Shown in pieces: positions 48,040 to 59,059 of a stretch of 64,000 nucleotides of DNA. Made by a program: the position numbers and the translations under genes. This DNA is from Diadema setosum (lineage: Eukaryota; Echinodermata; Echinoidea; Diadematoida; Diadematidae). The notes beneath the pieces were generated by a model, which ran no database searches, had not been told where the DNA came from, and saw only the letters and a list, made by a program, of their open reading frames with translations. Location of the stretch: contig NC_092689.1 in NCBI RefSeq assembly GCF_964275005.1, positions 5,001-69,000 of the forward strand. Direction: 5' to 3'. Each line of letters begins with the position of its first letter. Within the stretch, counting starts at the first letter, position 1.

Positions 48040-48360
48040 AAAACTTCCTTATGCCATTATCAGGACACCCTGTACAATTTATTGGTCTATAGGTAGCGCT
48101 GTTCATCCTGTCGGTCTCTTGGGCCATCTTTGCTAAGTGTCGGTCTCGTGAACCTCTTTGCGTAATGTCGGTCTCGTGAGCCTTGTATGCGTAGCGTCGG
48201 TCTCGTGGGCCTTTTAAGTGTGGTGTCGGTCTCGTGGGCTTTACTCTCCCGATTTTACACTTCAACGGGCGTAGCACGCGTAGTACGCGTAGTACGCAAT
48301 AGAGCCCAACGGCGGCCATTTTAGGTTGCAAGCCGCTGGATCGTCCGGAGCGTATATCAA
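48040..48360. repeat. GAGACCGACA minisatellite element, minus orientation
   Basis: GTCGGTCTCGTG words at about 29-bp spacing (48108-48240) are followed by CTCCCGATTTTACAC, then GCGTAGTACGC-type 9-bp repeats and CCATTTTAGGTTGCAAGCCG. It is the fuller version of the element seen at 46020-46330. Its far part also matches, inverted, 49560-49640. The 97-codon minus-strand frame with RGSRDRHLAK-type repeats is produced by the minisatellite. Confidence 0.7.
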
Positions 48361-48583
48361 GTGGCCTTTTGGTGAAAATTCTGCCTCCCTTTCATTTTCT
48401 TCTTTTTACAGGGCATAGGACCTTGTGATATCATACAGAAGCATCATTTCTACTAAAGTATGATATAAAATTGAAGAAATGCCTATTTTTGTTCCAAAAT
48501 GTTGTCCCTTAAAGTTCGAGCTAACTAATGAAAGAATATGCAGGCCTAACTAAAACGTACCCTCAAAACGCTTTTTGTATTAG

Positions 48584-48640
48584 TCTCCCTCCCCCCCCCC
48601 CCTCTCTCTCTCTCTCTCTCAATCTCTCTCTCTCTCTCTA
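48584..48640. repeat. C-run followed by (CT)n microsatellite
   Basis: About a dozen C bases followed by two CT runs split by AAT. Confidence 0.9.
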
Positions 48641-48936
48641 TTACCGGGCCATGTTGGCTGTAGACCCGCCTTTGTAATATCATTGGAATGATATGAATAT
48701 CGATTCCATTATTCATATTTTTCGGTTGTTCTCTTCTTTTAATAATAAATACATAGGGAATTGTGGTAGGCCTATAAACCATCGGTATACAGTACCATAA
48801 TTCTCCCCAGACAATCTATTTAAGGAACGCAATTTCTTAATATAACAAATTGAATTTTCCTTATCGTATTTTAGTCATAAGAAAGAGTTGATTCATAAGT
48901 CAGCTTGGCAAGGAAAAGTGAAAAAAGTCTGCTCTT

Positions 48937-49004
48937 ACCATCAGTATTGAATCATTCATAAAAATTTTATACCATCAGTATTGAATCATTCATAAAAATT
49001 TTAT
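48937..49004. repeat. 34-bp exact tandem duplication
   Basis: ACCATCAGTATTGAATCATT plus CATAAAAATTTTAT occurs twice, back to back and without a mismatch, so the duplication is recent. Confidence 0.95.
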
Positions 49005-49109
49005 TACGGATATGTTTTATCTTTTCCACGGAATAATATCATGGGAATATTAGTCTATGCGACAAAAAGAATCACTGATGACTTGAAAACATAAATGATG
49101 ATGGAACTA

Positions 49110-49310
49110 AAATTCTTTTCACGGCCCAAACTGAAGGTGGAAGAAATAGAAGAAGGAAGAGGAGGAGGGAGAGGAGGAGGAGGGAGAGGGGGAGAAGAAG
49201 AAAAAGAAAGAGGAAAAGAAGATGAAGAAAAAGAAGAAGAAGATGATGATGATGATGAAAGAGATATAAGGGAGACCAGAGGGAGAGAGAGAGAGAGGAG
49301 GAGGGTGAGA
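49110..49310. repeat. Purine-only-strand tract (GGA/GAA/GAT)
   Basis: About 150 bases of nearly pure A/G, including GGAGGAGGGAGAGGAGG and GAAGAAGAAGATGATGATG. Three frames stay open over it as low-complexity Glu/Arg/Gly, Ser or Phe/Leu peptides; I do not count these as genes. Triplex-prone DNA. Confidence 0.85.
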
Positions 49311-49559
49311 AAATGCCCTCGATACTTGAGCTGCACCCAACGTCATTCTGTACATAAGCACTAATTGGCTTTGGACACAAGTAGGCTTGCATACGGCCAT
49401 AAATCAGCCGGTGAACATTGATGGACTATAGATTGGAAAGATTAAAACATTATTCTTCAATTCTATTTCATGATTAGGCAGGAATTCTACTTCTATATGC
49501 CCTAATGAGGTCCTGAATCATCTCTTATCCTGTATGCCCCATGAAATGAAACGGACTCA

Positions 49560-49640
49560 GAAATACGCCCTCTATCGATCAGCCGGCGGTTTGCATCCTA
49601 ACATGACGACCTGCCCTTAAGCGTACTACGCAAAATCGGG
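49560..49640. repeat. Partial third copy of the GCGTACTACGC / TCGGGAG element
   Basis: AGCGTACTACGCAAAATCGG and the preceding GCATCCTAACATGACG match, in opposite orientation, the outer part of the element at 48240-48360. It lacks the minisatellite. Confidence 0.55.
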
Positions 49641-50689
49641 AGAATGTTCCCTCTTAGTGCATGAGCTTCTATACTCTTTAGTCATGTTTCCCTGAAGTAA
49701 AGTAACGCTTTACTGATAATGACTCGAATGTATGAGGCATCAGTATCATTTTTGAAAATGAAACCAAAAGATAGGATGACCCAATATCAGGAGCAGATGT
49801 GTAGTAAAGAATAATAAGTAAAGCCTATATCCCTTTGATTTGATACTCCTCTGAATCCAGTTTGATTTTGATGTATTTGTTTAAGTGCATACTACAGATG
49901 TACCGCTTTATAAGCAATTTACCTAGGTCAGGTATGACCTATGTCTAATGAAGATGCTGTCGTTTTAATGACGCAAATTGCAGCTGCTTATTTCGTGTAT
50001 ATGAATGATGTAGAATAACATTAGTACAAGTGAATGAGACACTGCACACAGTTAAATGCTTTTGACATAAATCATAATTACTTGGAATGCAAGATGTTTT
50101 AAGACAAAGATAGTCATGCTTGCATCATTTTGTTTCATGCTAAATGAAAGAAGATATTTGTGTTTAAACAATGTTCAGATGCTTACAGGAAGTGATTGCG
50201 TTGTAGTGTGGGATAATTTGATAGGATATTATTTCACATTTGTTTTGATTCTTAATTACCTCAACATGTTCATAGGTTGATCTGATTCTCATTAGTGTTG
50301 CTTGTGACTTTTTGGTGGACACCACCTTCATGCTACAAAAGAGTTTAGACGGCTGTAAATAGTGATGCTGTTGTCATTCAGATAAAACCTTCTGTCGAAT
50401 ATTTTTTTTTTGTTGTTGATTGATTATCAATACCACATGTAATTATATTTCGACTTTACATACTTTAGATTCTGGTTGTAGGAGTTATTATTATTATTTT
50501 TTACATCGCATTCTAATCCTTCAGTGGAATAATCCAGTGTGATACTTGCAAGTGTTTATTCATTAATTAATGAGTTTATGCCTAAGTATTTTCTTCAGTT
50601 CATGATTATGAAACGTTAGGTTGTGCTTTAGGTGAAGACATTCGATACATGCCAAGTACAAGAGTTAACCGAATTTGAATAAGAGTTCT
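49641..50689. other. Non-coding DNA
   Basis: AT-rich, with a T-run and short (ATT)n stretches near 50400-50500. No frame above 60 codons and no repeat noticed. Confidence 0.5.
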
Positions 50690-50970
50690 GCGATTGAGTT
50701 AGGGTTAGACAGAATATCCCTCTTGGGTCTAAATTTGCAGACTAGTTCCCCAATTCTGTTACGTGCAAGGTTAAAGCTTCTGCCAGCAGGTTCTTGATCC
50801 TCGACAGTCATTGCCCTTTTTACATGTACCTCCTCAAAACAATCGAATGAACTGGCTAAAGAAATCACAACATTAACCAGAAGGCAGAAGTGTGAGTCAT
50901 TCATCGTCGGACGCAAGCGGCAATGTTAAAAGCCCAAAGTGTTGACATTCAGATAAATTATCCCAAACTC
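50690..50970. repeat. Diverged dispersed repeat, copy B
   Basis: Partner of 45596-45960, about 5 kb away in the same orientation. It has a roughly 35-bp insertion after AATTCTGTTACGTGCAAGG relative to the other copy. The minus-strand frame with NRIGELVCKFRPKRDILS is longer here (83 codons). Confidence 0.6.
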
Positions 50971-52090
50971 CAGGAGGGAACTTCTGCAAAATTTTTGTTT
51001 TATATTGAGTGGTGATGGCGTCGAATGTCTCCTAATCTGCCACACATCTGTCTTGACCACTATCCCAATGGACCCCTCTAATGACTTGTGGTTTAGATGT
51101 CCAAAACAACTTGGTTAATTCCTGGAACATTTCTTGTATTAATCTGTCATCCCTTGTATAGGCGGATCACGATACTTTTATAGGACCAATAAAATGAGAT
51201 AAGTTTATCCGAGATGACAATCATTTTAAGGTAATCTCAGGACCTCCCCAAAAAGTAATCATTATGGAATAGAAATATAATGAGGAACTTAAATGGATGA
51301 GTGAGGGGCGCGAGACTTGTAAATTTGATTTCCTACATCTATAAATTACGCACGATGCGGCCAGTTACTTTGATTAAAAGCTTTGCAAAGCCACTACACA
51401 ATGATCTCATCCTACACGCTATTCTTGCTCTTGACAAAATACTCAGAACAAATCATGACATAATTCGCTGTTTCAAGGCAGTTCTACACCTTGAAACGAA
51501 TATGCCCAGTCTTGGCTTAAATGATACCGGCAATTTCGCTATCAGTATGCTAGTCTGTAAAATACGAACAAAAACAAGGAAAAGTCCTAACCTGTAGAAG
51601 GATAACGACTTTCTGGGAATAAAATAATAGCAAATTTATTGAAGCATAAACGGGATATAGTGTGTTACGCAAGTAAATATAAAAGAAACTTGGACAGAAA
51701 TCAATGTAAATACACGCAACATTTCAAATAGTATGGCATGGGTGTTTCTATCTATGGGATTTAAAAACAATATGCTAATAGGTTTTCCTAGCCAATTTCG
51801 TAAAATCGTCATTCTTTTTCATTGTATGTGCATTCAAGGTGAAATGAATTTGGTCAAAAATGCTTTCAAATTCGTTTTCAAATTCGGATGTAAGCATTCA
51901 TTTGTATTTGGGCGTGGAAATCTAAGTTTGCGCATTCGAATTAGTGCGATGGGCTCAACAAGCACCTTCAATTACTTAAAAAAAAAAAACCAAGATATTT
52001 TCACAACGGAGCATTCAATTTCGTCATGCATGTTATTGTTTATGATTAAGCAAGAGTAATTTTATGTATAGCTAATCATTGAATGTGATG
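50971..52090. other. Non-coding DNA with two open frames of unknown meaning
   Basis: Plus-strand frames of 98 codons (51301-51597) and 108 codons (51733-52059) lie here. The first reads HNDLILHAILALDKILRTNH and looks mildly protein-like. The second is low-complexity Phe/Lys-rich with an A-run near its end. Neither has convincing splice sites or a known domain. Confidence 0.3.
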
Positions 52091-52092
52091 TA

Positions 52093-52957
52093 GCAGCGCT
52101 GTACTGCGTTACCATGGTGACCACAGGGCACTGCTCTGTCCTGAAAGTGAAAAAAGTGCAAAACCCTCTTGAAGCTTCTATTTACATTGATTTAGGAAAT
52201 GAGGAGGAAAGTCTGTTTAAAACTAGGATGGGTGCCTGATATTGTATTCGTACAGTTTCTTATTGTGATATATGGGCAGTGGAAGTGGGCACTGCAAAAT
52301 GTCACAATGCAGCGCAGCACCACAGAGGACAGTTGACCGCTCTGGCTGACCTTTTGATAAAGTGCCTCTTGGCCCAGGGCCTCATTATCACAGACAATAG
52401 AGAGAACACCGCCACTGACCCCTCACTCTTTAGTGTTTCTGGGGTCGTTTTTACTTCCAAGTTCAGGGCAAATAGATCTCATTGTGTGTATGAATGAAAA
52501 CAGATAAGATGACAGGGAAATATACCAGTTGCTGTCTGATTGACACATCCTAAAGACAGGCAGCTAAAAATAAAATCTGACCCCAGACTGGACAGAGACT
52601 TTATGTGCATCAATTCTTTGACCTCTGAAGAGGAAGTGAGCTTGACCACGACCTCCACTCCGCTGTCACGACCGAGCCATAGAAAAACCCTGAAAACTCG
52701 AAAATAGCAGGACATTGAAATTGCCGTTGACTGCTGATTATGCTGCCCGAGATCAGCTCGTCTAGCTGATTTTTTCCCCACTTTATGATTTTTGGCTGAA
52801 AGCTGTGAGAGGACTTTGTTTCGTCAGGCAGTCCTTATTTCTCCTACATCAAAGTAAACACAAGCTGCAGGAGGGCTTTGCACATTTTTTCACTATCAGG
52901 ACAGAGCAGTGCACTGTGGTCATCATGGTAATGCAGTACAGCCATTGACAGCGCTGC
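52093..52957. mobile_element. 865-bp TA-flanked DNA element with about 140-bp ends
   Basis: Left GCAGCGCTGT-ACTGCGTTACCATGG-TGACCAC and right GTGGTCATCATGGTAATGCAG...ACAGCGCTGC are inverted partners. The similarity continues to about 52230 and 52800. TA flanks both ends (52091-52092 and 52958-52959). Inside are unremarkable frames of 72 (plus) and 100 (minus) codons; neither shows a transposase signature. Probably a non-autonomous Tc1/mariner-like element, old to judge by the differences between its ends. Confidence 0.75.
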
Positions 52958-52959
52958 TA

Positions 52960-53617
52960 AAATAGCTACTATTTATCTCAAATCTCATCAGCAATTCGCT
53001 ATTTGAACATCCAGGGCTTGTTTGGTTTTCTGCACATGGGATGACAATCCTCATTTTTCCTTGTCATCACATATGGCTTTATTCATATTCACTTTTCTTC
53101 ATTATAAGTTTATTTGATCGCCATACTGTAGTTATGACATTTATTCGATATTCTTTATTTTCGTTTTAATCGTTCTGATTTGTGATCTTATTATTATTAA
53201 AGTTCACACATCATCTCGTATGATATATGCACAAGTGTCATGTACACGTTATTAACATTCAATTTAAAGCGCAATACGAGTTATGTAACTATTGATGAAC
53301 ATTGTACAGGTTTAATTTTAATGCCCATATGCAAATTCCAATACTTGGAACGAGCTATAGCGACAGGTAGAGATGAACATAAAAGTAAAATGTATGCGCA
53401 TTCAATGAAGAATGCGCATATTACGATGTCGATCGCAAAATCAGTTTACTTAATCGAAGAAAAACGATTTTGAATGGCGGTTATCTGACGCCTGAGAAAA
53501 TTTGTCAAAATGAATGGTTCCAATATTAAATTGAATGACATGAGAGCGAAATTGGCAGCAAAAACCTTTAATATGCTGAGTGGAGCGAGTGATTAAACGT
53601 AAATTATTATGTCCTAC
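52960..53617. other. Non-coding DNA, probably intron of the minus-strand gene
   Basis: It lies immediately downstream of the donor site of the exon at 53618-54017 and so should be its first intron. It holds the small hairpin at 53393-53420. No second exon can be recognised. Confidence 0.4.
53393..53420. repeat. 28-bp hairpin
   Basis: TATGCGCATTC and GAATGCGCATA form a perfect 11-bp stem around a six-base AATGAA loop. Confidence 0.85.
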
Positions 53618-54017
53618 CTGTGAGACTGGATTTGTTTTTCGATGTCCACCACCGAAAATAGGCCAGTTGAACAATAGGCATCTTTTCACCAGGTCCTGGT
53701 TGGAATGACGACGATGCCGTGAAGCTCGAAATTTTTGTTTTCACAGCCGGACTTAGCTGCGCCAATGAGGTTGGTATTTTAGCAGATCCTCCCCCTACAT
53801 CATCATCGTCGTCGTCGTCGTCGTCGTCGTCCCCTTCGTCACTACCCGTGTCTATCGGTCGTTTACGAACTTTCCGTTCAAGCTGATCTTTCAAATCTTT
53901 TAGTTCAGCCAGAAGACGTTTCCTTTCCTCACTGAATTTTTTCAGTTCCTCTATCACCATTTCCTCTAGAGCATCCATTCTTACTTCGAGATCGAGCTCA
54001 TCCAGAGGTGTTGCCAT
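53618..54017 (-). CDS. First coding exon of a coiled-coil, acidic protein
   Basis: This is the best host coding sequence in the window. The chosen start (ATG at 54017-54015) has A at -3 and G at +4; an in-frame ATG at 54077 lacks such support. The first 133 residues begin MATPLDELDL. Residues about 7-52 form a charged heptad-like helix with EELKKFSEERKRLLAELKDL. A basic patch, RKVRKRP (48-54), follows and could be a nuclear signal. An uninterrupted run of 11 Asp (63-73), encoded by GAC/GAT repeats, comes next, then a Gly/Ser-rich linker and YFRWW near the end. The exon ends at CTCACAG|GTAGGA, a good donor site; an earlier GTGAAAAG near 53692 is an alternative. Reading on gives a stop within a few codons, as expected for an intron. 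I do not recognise the family. Confidence 0.6.
53800..53833. repeat. GTC/ATC trinucleotide repeat in the exon
   Basis: On the plus strand ATCATCATC is followed by eight GTC triplets. It encodes the Asp tract on the minus strand and is likely to vary in length between individuals. Confidence 0.9.
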
Positions 54018-55197
54018 GATATGATTATTATGTGCGTATTTGTGAAATTTGCGAGCGAAATAACTTCGGAGATGCATATAGTGTGCCTTTCACAAGACGA
54101 GTGGCAATACCGAAAAAAAAAAAATCTTGAGCCCAGAAGCTTATTAATACTTATCAGATGCAGACCCGATTTCTAAATGGAGGAGGGGGGGGGGGGTGGA
54201 GTGGAGAGAGAGGTGTCTTCTTTTATTCCGGAAAGCGTTTTGGAGGTACGCGTTTGTGATGAATTCCACGTATTTTTTTTTTTCTTCAGTTTCCTTGTCC
54301 AGCCTCTGTGTACTGTTCAACACTTCTACTTCTTTTTTTTTTTTCCACGTGCGAGGAAGACGGTAACATTTGAGTACTACCACATTACACAATCCAGCAT
54401 ATTTTATGCAGAGCTGGTTTGTCTTGATCTGAGGGATGAGCATACCGTTGTAATGTACATTTCAACTGTAAATCTATTTAGCTTCCGCCTCCCTGGTTAT
54501 GTATACTAGTATTGCCACTTCCCAGTTTGGATGAAAGATGATCTGATATCAATTTTCAGTTGCAATTGAATGCCTGCTTTGGTTGCGTTTTTTTCTACAC
54601 CATGCAACACCGTATATAGCAGGATAAAATCATTCTCTTGTTGGTGTTCATCTCTTCATACAGATTTGCACAGAGAAATTACCCGAATATGGTCGATGAT
54701 TTGCGATCTATTTGACCATAAGCAGATCATGCAGTTTCCCATCATATTTCTTATATTGTTACCCTGCCTGTCGCTGTCGAAGTTAGAACCCTTTATTAGT
54801 TTATAGACAAGTTAGTAAAGCTGAATTACGTCCACTGACGTTGAAAGAATGGCGAATGTTGAGATTTTAGTTGAGAGATAAATTTCTGTTTGTTAATATC
54901 CTTTGTTTGCCAAGAACATCTATCACTACAAATCATGGATAGGCAAGAAAATCTCAGACAGACACAAGTACTGTGCAGCAAGTAAATTCAGGAGCTTTAT
55001 TCAGAGCTGTCGATAATACAGGATATTTATTGTTCAACGAGACGTGATGGCTGTGATATGCACACATGTCAGCTCAAATATTTGTGGGAAATTTGTAATG
55101 TGTATAGTAGTGTCTATTTTACATAAATGTGTAGCACTGTATATTACTTCCCCATCTCCAGACCACAACAGGTGGCAGTCCACAGGGGAGCAATAAC
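54018..55197. other. 5' flank of the minus-strand exon and non-coding DNA
   Basis: The likely 5'UTR and promoter of the coiled-coil gene lie at 54018-54200. No clear TATA box is seen, only ACTATATGC near 54075. A purine-rich GGAGGAGGGGGGGGG run (54178-54200) and T-runs (about 54272 and 54334) follow. The 99- and 110-codon frames over these runs look compositional. The rest shows no gene. Confidence 0.4.
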
Positions 55198-55201
55198 TTA
55201 A

Positions 55202-55761
55202 AGAACAAGTTCACCTTCATAGACATGTGGGTTGAGTGAATGCAGCAATTTTAGTAGAACACATCAGTGAGAGTTTGAGCAAAATCGGACAATCCGTTTA
55301 AAAGTTATGAATTTTTGAAGTTTCTGCTCAGTCAAGGCTTGATGAAAAGGCTACTATAGCTTGTGATGTCATATGAGTACAACGATATAAAGAAAGAATA
55401 AAGAAAATTCAACATATTTCAATTTTTCTCGTATAACAAAAGAACACTCGACTTCTCTCTTTCAGAAGGCAGGGGGAATAATATATTTTCCTTAACATAC
55501 GCCAGTAGCAAGTCGAAAAAATGGGCCCTTTATTCAAAAAGTAAAGTTTTGTCAAATTCTCTTTTCATTTTCTTATATAGTTGTATGCATGTCACATCAT
55601 ACACTGTAATAGTCTCCTCTTCCAGCAGTGACTGCACAGATACTTAAAATATTCATAACTTTTGAATGGATTGTCCAATTTTCCTCAAAATTTCACTGAT
55701 GTGTTCTACTGATATTGCTGCATTCTCTCAATCCTTATGCATATGAAGGTGGACTTGTCCT
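55202..55761. mobile_element. piggyBac-like MITE, 560 bp, TTAA-flanked
   Basis: It is flanked by TTAA (55198-55201 and 55762-55765). The ends read AGAACAAGTTCACCTTCATA and, in reverse complement, AGGACAAGTCCACCTTCATA. Similarity between the arms extends about 220 bp inwards (GAATGCAGCAAT, GTAGAACACATCAGTGA, AAAGTTATGAAT). TTAA target choice is characteristic of the piggyBac superfamily. Non-coding. Confidence 0.85.
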
Positions 55762-55765
55762 TTAA

Positions 55766-56499
55766 CATACATGCTCTGTTTAGAGACAAACATCTCAAAG
55801 GCCAGGTGGTCTTAAAGGGGTTGTATAGTTTCGAGATGGGGAAAGAATGAGAAGGAGGGAGTGAAAAAAAAAAAACATTCCAAGGTTAAGGAGCAACAAT
55901 CTCCAACTCTGGAACCAAGTGATCGTTAGGACCTTGAATAGACTTGACCATCAATATAAGATAGAAACATTTACAACAACAACAAAAATCACATCGAAGA
56001 TAGCACAATTTACGACAACCGGGTGGTCAACTATTTCCTGATGTCACTAGTGGATGCTGTATGAACAATTCTGATTACTTTGGGCTTTGGTTACCGTTAT
56101 TCAAGATGAATTATGCTGAACGTCGGAGTCAGCAAATCTCAAACAGGTGACATGAAGAATATGAAGGATAAACGCTCAAGAAGCATGGGCAGGGGAAATT
56201 AATTGCATGGATGCCGCCGAAAAGTGTAACATTACAAAATAGGTAAACTTGATCGGAATAGAACAGGTCTCTAGTCAGGCTCACGTGCACTGAATTCTGC
56301 CTTTGATAATTCGATAATTCTCGAACGCATGACTGCTCCGTATGAGACGTAATGTAATATCTTCTCCAGTGTGAAAACTCTGCGTCACCAGACAACTGTC
56401 GATTGTTCTTGTTTCTTTGTTTGTAATGACTGCAGGCACTACATGTATTTCGAGGTCAATCCTGGAAGTACCTACTGCTAACAGATCCTTTCATCTATA
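55766..56499. other. Non-coding DNA
   Basis: TTAAAGGGGTTGTATAGTTT at 55813 resembles the end of another TTAA-type element, but no partner end was found. An 88-codon minus-strand frame (56129-56395) has no recognisable features. Confidence 0.4.
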
Positions 56500-57065
56500 G
56501 GGCTTTTTACACTTGTGTTTCTTAACCCCGGACTTTCTCTGACCCAGGACTATCGTTAGTCCCGTACCAATTTTTTCAGCTTTTTACACTCGCCAATTAG
56601 TCCCGTACTATCTCTTGTCCGGGGCTAAGGAGAAAACTGACCTTTTTACACTCGTCTTTCTTAGCCCCGGACTTTCCAAACCACATGAATATTCATAATT
56701 ACGCTGTGTACTGTACACGTACACGCACGCACCGGCAGCACTTGATTACCTCGTTTCTGATTGGTCAGTGAGGGTCGCACTTCGTCTCCGTCGCTTAGCC
56801 CAGGATTATTTTTTCGTTCTGTTTACACTCACTTGCTTGGCACCGCAATTGCGGTGCTAGCACCGCAATTGCGGTGCTAACCCCTGCTATTTTGCAGGGC
56901 CAGATAGTACCGTACTATCGGTGGGGCTAGCCCACTTTGGCAAAAACGAGTGTAAACAGAAAGTGGGCTAAGGATAGTCCCGTACTATCGGTGGGGCTAA
57001 GGCCCCCCCTTAGCCCCACCGATAGTCCGGGGCTAAGCAAAAATTTACAAGTGTAAAAAGCCCTT
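56500..57065. mobile_element. MITE with AGGGCTTTTTACACTTGT ends
   Basis: The left end AGGGCTTTTTACACTTGT and the right end ACAAGTGTAAAAAGCCCT are perfect inverted repeats. GTCCCGTACTATC, GGGGCTAAG and TTTACACTCG words repeat inside in both orientations, together with two GCACCGCAATTGCGGTGC palindromes (about 56840-56880). No clear target duplication, so the superfamily is open; the end style would suit PIF/Harbinger or a related group. Confidence 0.8.
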
Positions 57066-57243
57066 TTGACGTATACCATGTTTTATCTTCGAATAGGAGA
57101 AAACGTACGCGTTAGCAATGTGGAGTAGGCCCATGGTTAGATTAGAAAAATGAATGTTCCAGAGTTGTGGCTGTATAGAGGCGGCTTTGAAAATCCAAGG
57201 AGCTTCTTAGAAAATCGGAAGGTCTTGTAGCAGCTTAACTTCG

Positions 57244-57366
57244 CACTGTTTTTTTTTCTTCTCTCTCCAACCTCCCTCTCCCTCCCCTCCCATCTGTCCC
57301 TCCCCCCTCCCCCCCCCGCCCCCTTCTCTCTCTCTCTCCCCCTCCCTCTCCCTGTCTCTCTCTGGG
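57244..57366. repeat. Pyrimidine-only tract
   Basis: About 120 bases of C and T with a single G near 57318, including C-runs and (CT)n. Triplex- or i-motif-prone. The frame through it on the minus strand is Arg/Glu/Gly low complexity. Confidence 0.9.
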
Positions 57367-57369
57367 TCA

Positions 57370-58306
57370 CTGACCCACAACACTTCAGTGACTTGTTTCG
57401 TTTTCTCCTCGCTGAGTCAGTAGATGTGTTATTATTATGTCGGCAAACCCTCTGTGATACACAGTTACTTGGAAACCTTCGCTCGCCAGGAATTTCGCAA
57501 TATTATGGCGGATACAGCGATTCCTGATATTAATGTTCCCTGTCAATTCCATAATTTTGTAATTCCAGTTCCTATTCCGACCATTCAATCGTCATATTGT
57601 CAAATTCAAAGTCCGGTCATTTAAATTCACAATCGGAGCAATCGATATTGATTTGCATCAGTCAAATCTACTATAGAAGAGCGCATTTCAGCAATCAAAT
57701 TGAAATCAATTCTAGCTGGCGACGGAATCGTGTCTGTCATTCCAATTCGTGAAACGGCATCCATGTTTCAAATAAGCGCATTCAATCTAAAAGAAGCAAT
57801 GATTTTAGTTAGGTTGGGGTCGTGTAATGTGTGTCTTTTTCTATTAGCTTTCAATAGATTGGACTTTATTGTGATCAGTAATTATTTTGCTGTATATATA
57901 GGTCCACCTGTTCATTCTAAAACTTCGACTTCACGAACATGAAAAGGGAAAACGGTAGCCATACAGGCACATATACAAACGAGCATAAGGTTGAAGGTTG
58001 ATTGACACCTTCAAAATTTTTTTACATTGAAACTGATAACATGAACATTGTATACATCTATAGGTGTTTGATATCTTTTTTGTTTACTTTTGCAGGGCGA
58101 TGTGAGGTTATTGTGCATCAGTTTGTCTTAAATTAATGCATATTCAGTATTGGGGCTTTGTCTCTTTCGAGTGCATGCGGTGCTTTCAAAGAGTAAATTT
58201 AAGTTGACGTTGTGTTTGTTTTGATGCACTGCTAATTTTACCTTACAAGATGAGATTTCGTTAAATAAAAAGCAAGATAACAGGAAGGCAGAACAATGTG
58301 GAACCT
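57370..58306. other. Non-coding DNA
   Basis: Frames of 60-80 codons on both strands at 57385-57942 overlap one another and lack domains. No repeat noticed. Confidence 0.45.
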
Positions 58307-58310
58307 TTAA

Positions 58311-58694
58311 AGGGTGTGTACAGTACTATTTTTAAAGAGGAATTCAAAGTTTATGAGATGAAAATGAGTTTTGAAATAGCTGAGACACCACCCCCCCCCC
58401 CCAAAAAAAAAAGTAAAACTAAGAAATCCTAATAAAGGATAGGTCCCACCTTTTGTTAGGGAGGGTCTGGTTTGGGCATCTCAGCCATTTTATAATTGCT
58501 TTTTTATCAGATAAACATTGAACCTTATATTGGAATTACATGCAATTACATAACTGCTTTTCATCATGTAAACATTGGAACCCAATTGGATACACGCTCT
58601 TTCATATTCCATGAAAGGTTTCTCATTATCTCATCAAAAAAATTTTAGAAACCTGAAAATAAAGTTAGCTCTCAACTAAAACTATACTCTCCCT
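58311..58694. mobile_element. Second piggyBac-like MITE, 384 bp, TTAA-flanked
   Basis: TTAA occurs at 58307-58310 and 58695-58698. The ends AGGGTGTGTACAGT and, in reverse complement, AGGGAGAGTATAGT match at 11 of 14 positions. An inner inverted pair, AAATAGCTGAGAC / ATCTCAGCCATTT, encloses a C-run and A-run. Its sequence is not the same family as 55202-55761. Non-coding. Confidence 0.7.
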
Positions 58695-58768
58695 TTAATT
58701 TTCTCTGACTTTGACTAGTGAGTAGGTGTTGCTGGTGAATTTCTATACAACAGTTCCAACACTACGCC

Positions 58769-58812
58769 AACACACACACACACACACACACGCACACACA
58801 CACACACACCCA
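58769..58812. repeat. (CA)n microsatellite
   Basis: About 22 CA dinucleotides with a single CG interruption and one CC near the end. Confidence 0.95.
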
Positions 58813-59059
58813 CATGTTTTTTCTTTTCGCTAAAGTCTTAACTCTATCTCCCCAATCTCACATAGTAGCTACGTAAAAAATTACATTTCTAATAGAAGTC
58901 ATTTCATACTTGATTTGTTATATTCTTGATTTGATTTATTGATTCCTGTATTATTATCGTACATGATCATACATGTACATGTATGTATGCATACATTGTT
59001 GGAGCCATACAAATACATAAACATGTTGACAAAATATTCCTTTCTTCATTGCCTTTACA

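Noticed and set aside
46020-48360. One certain fold-back transposon with minisatellite ends
   Set aside because: The arrangement fits, but a third partial copy at 49560-49640 shows the repeat also occurs singly, so independent insertions are as likely.
49055-49400. Frames of 89-106 codons rich in Glu/Arg, Ser or Phe/Leu
   Set aside because: The underlying DNA is a purine-only tract; three frames stay open for compositional reasons.
52279-52781. Frames of 72 (plus) and 100 (minus) codons as host exons
   Set aside because: Both lie wholly inside the inverted-repeat element 52093-52957 and show no domain or convincing splice sites.
55813-55960. A third TTAA-type element
   Set aside because: Only one end (TTAAAGGGGTTGTATAGT) is visible; no partner end or second TTAA was found.
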